A stretch of DNA of 64,000 bases from Strigops habroptila. Taxonomy: Eukaryota; Chordata; Aves; Psittaciformes; Psittacidae. Both the position numbers and the translations under genes were made by a program. The notes beneath the pieces were generated by a model. It saw only the letters and a list, made by a program, of their open reading frames with translations, did no database searches and was not told the origin of the DNA. The stretch covers positions 248,001 through 312,000 of the forward strand of contig NC_044283.2 of NCBI RefSeq assembly GCF_004027225.2, written 5' to 3'. Shown here in pieces: positions 1-47,700 of the stretch (positions are counted from its first letter, which is position 1; each line of letters opens with the position of its first letter).

Positions 1-219
1 TCCATCCATCCTCCCCTCGCCTGCGCTGGATCCCGGCGCATCCTCCTTAAAGCATCCTCTGCCGCTCGGAAACGGGCTTTTCCCCCTCCCCTGCGCCCAG
101 CCGGGGCTCGGCGGGATGCTGGGGTCGGCCGGGACGTGGAAAACCGCCGCTGGAACACCATGAAGTGAGGCCCTTCCCTCCAGCCCCGAAATCCTCCAGG
201 CAGAGGAGGCAGCGGCAGC
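1..219 (+). promoter_or_regulatory. DCTN1 5'UTR and promoter-proximal region, with a two-codon upstream ORF
   Basis: Sequence upstream of the DCTN1 ATG at 220, cut by the window edge. A minimal upstream ORF, ATG AAG TGA, lies at 160-168, 51 bases before the main start and preceded by ACACC. No TATA box is evident. The transcription start was not located, so how much is 5'UTR is inferred. Confidence 0.5.
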
Positions 220-39035
<38,816 letters not shown>

Positions 39036-39177
39036 ACCGGGACCCCGCGCCCCGCTGCGTGACCCCCGGGTCCCCCCGCTCCGTGCAGACACTACGGGAC
39101 CCCCCTACCCCCGCACTGCACCGGGGAACGGAGCCCCCGAATCTCCCCCCCCGGCCTCGGCACTCGCCATCTCTATC

Positions 39178-39183
39178 AATAAA
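39178..39183 (+). terminator. DCTN1 polyadenylation signal AATAAA
   Basis: AATAAA 143 bases after the DCTN1 stop codon, giving a very short 3'UTR. It is the only canonical signal before the NOP56 promoter, which starts about 220 bases further on. Confidence 0.85.
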
Positions 39184-39400
39184 GCTGCCCTGGACCTGCC
39201 GCGGCCCCGCGCCTCCGGCACCGGGAGGGGGGCACCGGGGGGGGGGGGGCGGAATGTCGCCGAGGGGACACACCGCGGGGGGAACACCGGGGGGGGGACA
39301 ACGGGAGGGGGGAGCGACATTGGAGGGGACACCAGGCCCCGCCACGTGCGTCCGCAGGGGGCGTGGCTAGCGGAGCGCGGGAGCCGCGCGGGCGGCGGCC

Positions 39401-39634
39401 ATTGGTCGCGGGGTAGGAAGGGGCGGGAGGTCGCGGCAGTTCCGGGGTTTGATTGGCGGAGACGGCGAAGGGGGGCGGGATCGCCCCGTCCTCTGTTTGA
39501 TTGGCTGGGGGAGGAGTCGGAGGGCACAGCCCGCGCTGATTGGCGGGAGGCGCGGAGGGGCGGGCGCTGATTGGGTGAGGCGGGGTTCCGGCGGGCGGCC
39601 GGCACTTCCGGGCGGCGGCGGCGGCGGGGACAAG
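39401..39634 (+). promoter_or_regulatory. NOP56 promoter with five inverted CCAAT boxes and an ETS site
   Basis: ATTGG (inverted CCAAT, NF-Y) occurs at 39401, 39452, 39500, 39539 and 39570, four of them as GATTGG or TGATTGG. ACTTCCGG (ETS/GABPA type) is at 39604-39611, just before the ATG at 39635. The region is a CpG island with no TATA box, typical of a strong housekeeping promoter for ribosome biogenesis. The transcription start is probably between 39580 and 39620, by inference. Confidence 0.8.
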
Positions 39635-42600
39635 ATGGTGAGTGCGGGCGGGCCGCGCCTGGAGCATCCGGCCGCATCGGGCCGGGGGGGGCCCCGCGGG
39701 GGCCGGGGCGGGCGCGGGGGGGGCCGCCGGGGCCGCCGGTGACCGCTGCCGGTGCAGGTGCTGCTGCACGTCCTGTTCGAGCACGCGGCCGGGTACGCGC
39801 TGTTCGCCGTGCGGGAGGTGGAGGAGATCAGCCTGCTCCTGCCGCAGGTACCGGGCACAGCGGGAACCGGGGCGGGGGTGGAGGGGGTCAGCCTGCGCCT
39901 GCCGCAGGGGCCGGGCACAGCGGGAACCGGGGAGCGGGAACCGGGGCGGGGGGTGGAGGGGATCAGCCCGCTCCTGGCACAGGGGCCGGGGAGCGGGGTG
40001 GAGGGCGCGATCCGGGATCGGGGATCAGGTCCCGGGGTGGGGGATGATCCGGTCCCGGGGGAGCGGGTCTGAGGCGCTCGGGGGGGCCGGGGTTGGAATC
40101 CCGGGTCTCTCGCCCCGGAGCCGCCGCGCTCTGTGCCGGTGGCTGGGGGGGGGGTCCGCGGCGGGCGCTGACCGGGCCCCGCAGGTGGAGGAGAGCGTCC
40201 TGAGCCTCGGCAAGTTCCACAACGTGGTGAAGCTCGTCGCCTTCTCCCCGTTCAAGTCGGCGCAGAGCGCGCTGGAGAACATGAACGCCGTGTCCGAGGG
40301 TGAGCGCCGCGGGGACCCCCCTCCCGCCGCACCGGCGGTGCCCGGCCCCGCTGACCCCCCCTGCCCCCCCCCCCAGGGCTCCTCCACGAGGACCTGCGGC
40401 TGCTGTTGGAGACCTCGATGCCGGCCAAGAAGAAGAAGGCGCTGCTGGGGGTGGCGGACGCCAAGATCGGGGCGGCCATCCTGGAGGAGCTGGGTTATCA
40501 GTGCCAGACCGGCGGCGTGGTGGCCGAGCTGCTGCGCGGTGCGTGGGGCCGGCACCGGGGGGGGCACACACCGACCCCAGAGCCCGGCGGCACCGGTGAC
40601 ACCGTGTCCCCGCGCAGGGATCCGGCTGCACTTCCACGCGCTGGTGAAGGGCCTCACGGCCCAGTCGGCCTCCAAGGCGCAGCTGGGGCTGGGGCACAGC
40701 TACTCCCGCGCCAAGGTGAAGTTCAACGTGAACCGCGTGGACAACATGATCATCCAGTCCATCAGCCTGCTCGACCAGCTCGACAAGGACATCAACACCT
40801 TCTCCATGCGCGTGCGGTGAGCGGGGCCCTGCCGCGGTGCTGGGAGGGTGCTGGGGGGGTGGGTGCCCCTCCCCACGCTTACCACAGGCCGCTGCCCCTC
40901 CGGCTGCCTGTACAGGACGGGGAGGGAGAGCAGTGACCCGGGGCCGGCCGGTTGTGGCCACGGTGCCGCGGCCGGAGCGTGCCCGGGGGGGACAGAGGCA
41001 GCGAGGTGCTGAGCGGGGGCGCTGATGCTGTCCCCGTTGCTGTCCCCGCAGCGAGTGGTACGGGTACCACTTCCCTGAGCTCATCAAGATCGTCCCCGAG
41101 AACTCCATGTACTGCCGCGTGGCCAAGTTCATCGGGAACCGCCGGGAGCTGAGCGAGGAGAGCCTGGAGGGGCTGGAGGAGATCGTCATGGACGGCGCCA
41201 AGGCTCAGGCCATCCTGGATGCCTCCCGCTCCTCCATGGGTGAGCGCGGGGTGGCGGCTCCAGTGGGAGAGCTCCGGTGTCCCCGTTGGCGCCGCTGACC
41301 CCCCCGTGCCCCGGCAGGGATGGATATCTCCCCCCTGGACCTCATCAACATCGAGAGCTTCTCGAGCCGCGTGGTCTCGCTGTCCGAGTACCGCCGGGGG
41401 CTGCAGGAGTACCTGCGCTCCAAGATGAGCCAGGTGGCTCCCAGCCTGTCGGCGCTCATCGGGGAGGTGGTGAGTGTGACCCTGCACACGCGTGTGCACA
41501 CGTGTGCCCCCCGGCTCGGACGTGATGTCCCAGTGAATCTGTCAATCCCCTGAGCCGTGCTGCTGACACCTCGCTGCTGATCCGGGCCCGGGGGCTGTGT
41601 CCGGCCCCGCTCCGGGCCCCTGCGGCGCCGCAGCCCCAGTGCCCCCTCTCCCCGCTCAGGTGGGCGCGCGCCTCATCTCGCACGCCGGCAGCCTCACCAA
41701 CCTCGCCAAGTACCCGGCGTCCACCGTGCAGATCCTGGGCGCCGAGAAGGCGCTCTTCAGGTACCGCTGCGGGCGGCCGCCGTGATGGCGCCACCGGGCA
41801 CCGGCTGTGACGGGGCCCGGCCCCGGGTGAGCAGCCGGAGCCGGTGTCTGAGCGACCGCCGGGGGCGGGGGGGGGCGATGGGGGCAGCGTCCGTCCGTGC
41901 CCCCCCCGGTGGCGGGAGGGCGGCAGCTCCGGGCGCTGCTGACGGCCCCGCTGGTTGCAGGGCGCTGAAGACGCGCGGGAACACCCCCAAGTACGGGCTC
42001 ATCTTCCACTCCACGTTCATCGGGCGCGCGGCCGCCAAGAACAAGGGCCGCATCTCACGGTACCTGGCCAACAAGTGCACCCTGGCCTCGCGCATCGACT
42101 GCTTCTCAGGTGGGGCCGCGGCGCCGCCGCCTCTGCCGTGATGGCAACGTTTTTCGTCAGCAGCATCTCACCCCGTGAATGGTGACAGCTCTGGGGCTGA
42201 GCAGAGCGCGGCGGCCGTGGGGCGCACGGGGGGTGCTGGGGGGCACCGGGTGCTGACCCCCCCCGCCGCGTCCCACAGAGATCCCCACCAGCGTGTTCGG
42301 GGACAAGCTGCGGGAGCAGGTCGAGGAGCGTTTGGCCTTCTATGAGACCGGGGAGCCGCCGCGCAAGAACCTGGACGTCATGAAGGAGGCCGTGGTGGAG
42401 GTGAGGCCGGGGGGGGGCTGGTGGGGGGTCCCCCTGTTGGAGGTGATGTCAAACCCTGTCCTGACCCACCGTGGGGGGAAAAGACTGATTTAATGAGGCT
42501 GATCCGACAGCGGGGCTGAGCGCTGGGCTGGGGGCTGAGCGCTGCGCTGGGGGCTCATCCTGGCCTGACTCTCTTTTTTCCCCCCCGCAGGCGGGGGAGG

Positions 42601-43052
42601 TGGTGGCCGAGGTGAAGAGGAAGCAGGAGAAGAAGGAGAAGAAGAAGAAGAAACGGGAGAAGCGGCGGTTGGAGGCGCTGGCGGCGGCGGCACAGGAGGA
42701 CATGGAGGAGAACTCGGTGCCGGAGCCCGAGGTGAGGGCAGGGGCGGGATCGGGCTGGGGATGGACACAGGGATGGGGATGGACACGGACACGGCTCCAG
42801 CTCCTCCTGACCCCACGGCTCCTGCAGGAGAATGACGCGGAGCCCAAGAAGAAAAGGAAGAAGAAGAAGCAGCAGCGGGAGGAGGCGGAATCGGAGCCAG
42901 AGGAGAGTGGGCTGCAGGAGGAGGAGGAGGCCGAGGCCGTGCCCAAGAAGAAGAGGAAGGTGACGGCCGAGGCTGAGCAGGAGGAGGAGGAGGAGGATGA
43001 GAAGAAGAAGAGGAAGAAGAAGAAGAAGGTGGCGCGGGACGAGGAGGACTGA
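39635..43052 (+). CDS. NOP56: NOP56 box C/D snoRNP core protein, complete, 12 exons
   Basis: Core scaffold of box C/D snoRNPs with NOP58, fibrillarin and SNU13 (15.5K). It acts in the nucleolus in rRNA 2'-O-methylation and pre-rRNA processing. Exons: 39635-39637 (Met only), 39758-39847, 40185-40299, 40377-40538, 40618-40816, 41052-41239, 41318-41469, 41660-41760, 41961-42109, 42279-42400, 42591-42731, 42828-43052, in phase for about 548 aa. The N-terminal NOP5 domain ([17 protein letters not shown]) is followed by NOSIC and the Nop domain, with [37 protein letters not shown] and [10 protein letters not shown], which contact snoRNA and SNU13. The last about 110 residues are a Lys/Glu tail with repeated KKKRKKKK and EEEEE runs. 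It ends tail-to-tail with IDH3B, the order also known in human. Confidence 0.96.
39817..39995 (+). repeat. Tandem copies derived from the NOP56 exon 2 / intron 2 junction
   Basis: The exon 2 end GGTGGAGGAGATCAGCCTGC, then TCCTGCCGCAG and the first intron bases GTACCGGGCACAGCGGGAAC, recur in the intron at about 39880-39940 and 39953-39990 as GGTGGAGGGGGTCAGCCTGC and TGGAGGGGATCAGCCCGCTC. The donor GT is changed to GG in both copies, so only the true donor keeps CAG-GTACCG. Confidence 0.85.
41513..41588 (+). ncRNA. SNORD110: Box C/D snoRNA SNORD110 in NOP56 intron 7
   Basis: C box GTGATGT at 41522-41528 and D box CTGA at 41577-41580, closed by a CGGA/TCCG stem (41517-41520 with 41581-41584). 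An internal CTGA at 41550-41553 serves as D' box. The 13 bases before D', AATCTGTCAATCC, are complementary to 18S rRNA GGATTGACAGATT, and the fifth-base rule points to the first U of that AUU. This is the mammalian SNORD110 target (18S U1288). Mammalian NOP56 hosts SNORD110 as its first snoRNA, matching this position. The C box ends in T rather than A. Confidence 0.8.
41772..41860 (+). ncRNA. SNORD86: Candidate box C/D snoRNA, SNORD86 position, NOP56 intron 8
   Basis: C box GTGATGG at 41782-41788 and D box CTGA at 41848-41851, flanked by an almost complementary stem of nine bases (41772-41780 with 41752-type partner 41852-41860, one mismatch). It lies between SNORD110 and SNORD56, exactly where mammals have SNORD86. 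I found no rRNA complement next to the D box, as expected for an orphan. Named by position and boxes, not by sequence identity. Confidence 0.5.
42132..42205 (+). ncRNA. SNORD56: Box C/D snoRNA SNORD56 in NOP56 intron 9
   Basis: GTGATGG at 42138-42144 is the C box and CTGA at 42197-42200 the D box. The body resembles mammalian SNORD56, with GATGGCAA, TTTTTCGTCAGCAGCA and CTCTGGGGCTGAG at matching places. TTTTTCGTCA is complementary to 18S rRNA TGACGAAAAA, the known region of C517 methylation. It begins 23 bases after the exon 9 donor. Confidence 0.85.
42437..42507 (+). ncRNA. SNORD57: Box C/D snoRNA SNORD57 in NOP56 intron 10
   Basis: C box GTGATGT at 42443-42449, D' CTGA at 42461-42464, D box CTGA at 42499-42502. 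The stretch ACTGATTTAATGAG directly before the D box is complementary to 18S rRNA CTCATTAAATCAGT. The fifth base before the box pairs with the A of CTCA, the SNORD57 target A99. GGAGGTGATG at the 5' side also matches the mammalian gene. Confidence 0.85.
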
Positions 43053-43253
43053 GGGCGCCGGCCCCGTGCTCGGACTCTTGGACTGGCTGGAGCTCGGTGC
43101 GGCTGCGGTAACCGTGTCCTGGCCCCGCGAGTGCTCCGCGGCCGCGGTGCCGCACGTGGCATTAACCCCTCCGGGCCCCATAGCCCCGTTGGGGGTGTCC
43201 TGGGCTGTGTGTGGGGCCCGGGGCTGTCCCCGCCGGGGGGGCGGGAGCCCCTC

Positions 43254-43259
43254 AGTAAA
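43254..43259 (+). terminator. NOP56 polyadenylation signal AGTAAA
   Basis: AGTAAA, a common variant hexamer, lies 202 bases after the NOP56 stop. No AATAAA was seen on the plus strand before it. The opposite-strand IDH3B signal lies 113 bases further on, so the two transcripts end very close together. Confidence 0.65.
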
Positions 43260-43371
43260 GCGCTGCCGTGGTTGGAGATGCTCTCTTGGTGCTGTGGTGG
43301 TGGGGCTGGGGGGGACAGCGCTGCCGCCCCAAGGCAAGGACGGGGCAGCCCCTCGTGCTGCAGAGCCCACG

Positions 43372-43377
43372 TTTATT
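43372..43377 (-). terminator. IDH3B distal polyadenylation signal AATAAA
   Basis: AATAAA on the minus strand, 78 bases past the stop of the distal terminal exon (43455). It ends the VIGALDA form. Confidence 0.8.
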
Positions 43378-43454
43378 GGAGGGAAGCCATAAATAACACG
43401 GGGGGTGGGCACGGGAGCAGGAGGATGAGGAGGGTGAGGAAGGGGGAAGCTGCC

Positions 43455-43532
43455 CTACGCGTCCAGGGCCCCGATCACGGCTTGGGTGAAATCGTGGGAC
43501 GTGGCGTAGCCCCCCATGTCCGCTGTGCGCAC
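43455..43532 (-). CDS. IDH3B: IDH3B alternative terminal exon (form ending VIGALDA)
   Basis: A second last exon downstream of the first, behind a CTTGCAG acceptor. It encodes VRTADMGGYATSHDFTQAVIGALDA and stop, parallel to [29 protein letters not shown] in exon 44841-44752. Both accept the phase-0 junction after KKVIKGGK at 45105. Mammalian IDH3B has the same pair of alternative C-termini. Using it gives 382 aa. Confidence 0.9.
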   Translation of the reverse strand: MRTADMGGYATSHDFTQAVIGALDA

Positions 43533-43991
43533 CTGCAAGGAGAGGGCAGCGTTAGGGGGGACCCCAGCCCCGAGCTGGGGCTGGCACCAAAGGAGGGGCT
43601 TAGGGGGTCCCTGAGCTGTGGGGAGGGAGCCGAAGGGTCCCCCGGCCCCATGGCAACTGCTTTGGGGCACCCTGACCCCCAGCACCCCGCTGTGGGGCAC
43701 CTGGCTGGGGCTGAGGGGTGGCAGAGGCACTGGGGGCTCAGCCCCACAGAGTCTCTCCCATGGGGTGTCCCAGCCCCTGTTCCCAGGTGGTTTCTGAGGG
43801 TCTGGGGGAGGCTGTTGTGGATGTCGGGGCCATTCCCTGCTCTCAGCCCCATCAGGCTCGAGGGGCTGGGGAGGAGCTGGCAGCGGTGCTGAGCCCCCCG
43901 TGCTCGCTGCCAGCCCCGCTTCTGCCCCCCAACCACCCCCCGGCCTTGGGGAGCAGCAGGCACAGGCAGAGCTGGGGGGGGCTTTGCACCC

Positions 43992-43997
43992 TTTATT
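43992..43997 (-). terminator. IDH3B proximal polyadenylation signal AATAAA
   Basis: AATAAA on the minus strand, 755 bases past the stop at 44752 and before the distal terminal exon. It would end transcripts using the proximal exon, whose 3'UTR contains the G-rich tandem array at 44390-44580. Confidence 0.7.
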
Positions 43998-44389
43998 TGC
44001 AGACACGAGTACACAGCGCAGCAGCAAGCGCACGGCCCGCATGCTCCTGCACACGCGTGTGCACAGACACACGTACACACACATGTGCACACACAGACAC
44101 ACACGTGCAGGGCTCAGCCGCCGTGGTCCCACTGCCCCAGCTGGGGCAAGCGCCGGCTCCTGCCCCTCGGCTCCGTGGGGGGAATCTGCAGCTCATGGGG
44201 ATGCTCCGGTGCCGGGAGGGGCTGCTCTGCCCCCCCAGCCCGGGGCTGCTTCCCAAGCTGGGCACTGCCCGGGAACAGCCACGGCTCCCACGGGAATGGG
44301 CTGGAATAGGGGGGGGACGGGCTCTGTGCCCCCTGGTCCCACTTAGTGCTGAAGCTGCTGCAGGCGGGAGGGGGCGCCCACAGCAACTG

Positions 44390-44580
44390 TGGTCCTTGGG
44401 GGGTCCCTGTGGGCTTGGGGGGGTCCCTGTGAGCTTGGGGGGTCCCTGCGAGTGTGAGGGGGTCCCTGTGGGCTTGGGGGGTCCCTGTGAGCTTGGGCGG
44501 TCCCTGTGAGCTTGGGGGGGGTCCTGTGGGTTTGGGGGATCCCTGAGCTTGGGGGGTCCCTGTGAGCTTGGGGTGCTGCC
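44390..44580 (-). repeat. G-rich tandem array in the IDH3B proximal 3'UTR
   Basis: About eight copies of GGGGTCCCTGTGAGCTTG (plus-strand reading), unit about 22 bases. It lies between the proximal stop (44752) and its polyadenylation signal, so the mRNA would carry the C-rich complement. Confidence 0.85.
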
Positions 44581-44751
44581 CATCACCCCATCAGCAGAGG
44601 GAAGCTGCCACCACCCTCCTGCTGAGGGGCAGAGGAGCCGTGGGCAGGACGAGCTGTGCCAGGCAGGGCCATGCTGTGCGCTGTGGGTGCTGCCGTGGGT
44701 GCTGCTGTGGGTGCAGTGGGTCCCGGGGGGGGGGGGGGCAGTGGGGCGCTC

Positions 44752-47700
44752 CTATGCCCCATAGTGGGGGTGCAGGTTGTCAATCACAGACTTGACGAAG
44801 TCAGAAGTTGTGGAGTAACCGCCCAGGTCCCGCGTCCGAACCTGGAATCCAACAGGGGGGAGAGACGGGAAAGGCGGCGGTGAAGGGGGGAAGGGGGGTG
44901 GGAGGGGACGGGAGCGGCTGCCCTGAGCACCCGGCCCTGCCCGTGCCACAGAGCCAGGGGACAGGGCACGGGGATGGCATGGACACATGGACACAGCGAC
45001 AGAGACACAGGGACATGGACACAGACGCACGGACACAGGGACATGGGCTTCCGAGCGGGAGCAACTCCAGCCTCACTCCATGGCACTCACACCCCGACAC
45101 TCACTTTGCCGCCTTTGATCACCTTCTTCACCGCGTCCGAGATCAAGTTGGAGTGGAATTCCAGGCTGGGGAGAGGGGGGAGCTGGAGTCAGCCCCACTG
45201 CCCCACTGCCCCCCCACTGCAGCCCCACTGCCCCCCGGTACGCACTTGAGGTGCCGCAGCATGTTGGCGGCCGACAGCAGCATCGCGGTGGGGTTGGCGA
45301 TGTTCCTGCCCACGGCCTGGGCGAAGGGGTGCCGGGCGCCCTGCGGATGGACACCACGGTGAGGGACCCCCCTCAGCCCCCCCCCAGAGCCCCCCCGGCC
45401 CCGCAGCCCCTCACCATCTCGAACACGGCGTACTCGGCGCTGTAGCTCTCGCCGGGCACGACGCCGGCGCCCCCCACCAGCCCCGCTGCCAGGTTGTCCA
45501 CGATGTTGCCGTAGAGGTTGGGCATGACCAGGACGTCGAACTGGTACGGGTTCTGCACCAGCTGCGGGAGCAACGGCCATAGGGGGAGCTGTGGTGGGAT
45601 GGGGCGAGCTCCTGCCCCCAGCCCCTGCCCCACCGCCCCTGCCCCTCACCTGCATGCAGCAGTTGTCGATGATGATGGTGTCAAACTTGATCTTGGGGTA
45701 GAGCTCCGCCACCTCCCTGCAGCACTGCAGGAAGAGCCCATCGCCCAGCTTCCTGCCGGGGGACACCACAGGAGCTGCAGCACCCGCAGCACCCGCGCCC
45801 CGGCACCCGCAGCGCCAGGGGTGAAGCGGCCCCGGGGAGCAAGGGGGGCTGGTTTCCAGCCGGAACGCCGGAGCTGCTCCGGGCGCAGCTGCCACCACAG
45901 GCTCATGCTGGGCTCATGGCTAAGGCCGTTCCCAGGGGACGCAGGGCTGGGCGCCAGCACTCACATGATGTTGGCCTTGTGCACGGCCGTGACCTTGGAG
46001 CGCCCTTTCTTGGTGGCGTAGTCGAAGGCGAACTTGGCGATGCGCTGGGACTTGGCGCGGGTGATGATCTTCAGGCACTCGATGACGCCCCTCACGCTCT
46101 GCAGGGAGCGGAGGGGCAGCACGGAGCCCCCTCCGTGCCCCCCCAGCCTGTGCCAACCCCCTGCACCCACCCCCTGCACCCACACCCCTGCACCCACCCC
46201 CTGCACCCAGCCCCCTGCACCCACCCCCCTGCACCCACCCCCTGCACCCAGCCCCTGCACCCACCCCCTGCACCCACCCCCTGCACCCAGCCCCCTGCAC
46301 CCACCCCCCTGCACCCACCCCCTGCACCCACCCCCTGCACCCACCCTCTGCACCCACCCCCTGCACCCACCCCCTGCACCCAGCCCCTGCACCCAGCCCC
46401 TGCACCCAGCCCCCTGCACCCAGCCCCTGCACCCAGCCCCTGCACCCAGCCCCCTGCACCCACCCCCTGCACCCAGCCCCTGCACCCAGCCCCTGCACCC
46501 AGCCCCCTGCACCCACCCCCTGCACCCAGCCCCGCTGCTCCGGTGCATCCACATCCCGAGGTGCTCCCCTCACCCATGGGTGCCCCGGGAGCAGCGCTGC
46601 TGCCCGGCCCTGCCCCCCGGCGCTGGGGGGAGCGGGAGAACGTGGTCCCAGCAGTGAGGGAAGTCACCCACGGAACCAGGGAACGGGTTGGGGTGAAGGG
46701 ACCTTAAAGCTCCTCCAGCTCCAACCCCTGCCCCGGGCAGGGACACCTTCCACTAGAGCAGGTTGCTCCAAGCCCCTGTGTCCAACCTGGCCTTGAACAC
46801 TGCCAGGGATGGGGCAGCCGCAGCTGCTCTGGTGCCAGCGCCCCCCCCAGGGCAGCGGTGCCCCCCCGGAGCCCCGTGTGCTGGGGGTCCTCACCTCGTG
46901 CTCCAGGGCACTGTACTCGCCCTCCGTCTGCTCCCGGATGATGACCAGGTCCAGGTTGTTGTGGCGCGTCTGGTACCCAGAGAGGCTCTTCACGTGCACC
47001 ACGTTGGCAAAGAGGTCCAGCTTGCGCCTGGGGGAGCACGGCTTCCCTGGGTGACCCCCTCCCACCACCCCAGAGCGAGGAACTTCCCTGTATCCCGCCC
47101 AACTCTTCCCTCTGCCGGTTGGAAGCCCAAACTCCTCCTCCCATCCCTGCAGCCCTTGTCCAAAGCCCCTCTCCAGGTTTCCTGGAGCCCCTTTAGGCAC
47201 TGGAAGGCTGGATCTATCTATCTGTCCCTTCATCCATACACCCATCCATCCATCCACCCACCCATGCACCCCCCCACCCCCCTCCCTCCCCAGCAGGGTC
47301 ACACTGAGCTGAGGCAGTTCCTGCCCAGGCAATCCCCAGGGATTCTCCCTTCCCGGTAACACAGGATCTCCAGACTCGCTCCCTCAGCCCCAGCACCCAG
47401 CAGGATGGTGCTGCAGCCCCAGCGCTCACCTGAGCCTCATGTCGTAGGAGGCCAGCTCCCCCTTGTACTCCATGGGGGTGTGGATCTTCCCTGCGGGACA
47501 GGGGCAGTGAGAGCCCGCAGCGCAGCGGGGCCCGGGCGGTGCCTTCCCCGCGCCCTGACCGCGGCGATTCCCACCACCCAAAGCACCCAGCGCTGCCTGC
47601 CATGGGGCCACGCTCCCTGCGCACGCAGGGGCAGGGGGCTGGGGGCAGGGGGCTGGGGGCAGGCACGGTGCTGGGGGCAGGCAGGGTGCAGGGGGCAGGC

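Noticed and set aside
40817-41051. H/ACA snoRNA SNORA51, expected somewhere in NOP56
   Set aside because: No intron showed a convincing H box, ACA box and two-hairpin layout by eye, so it is not called.
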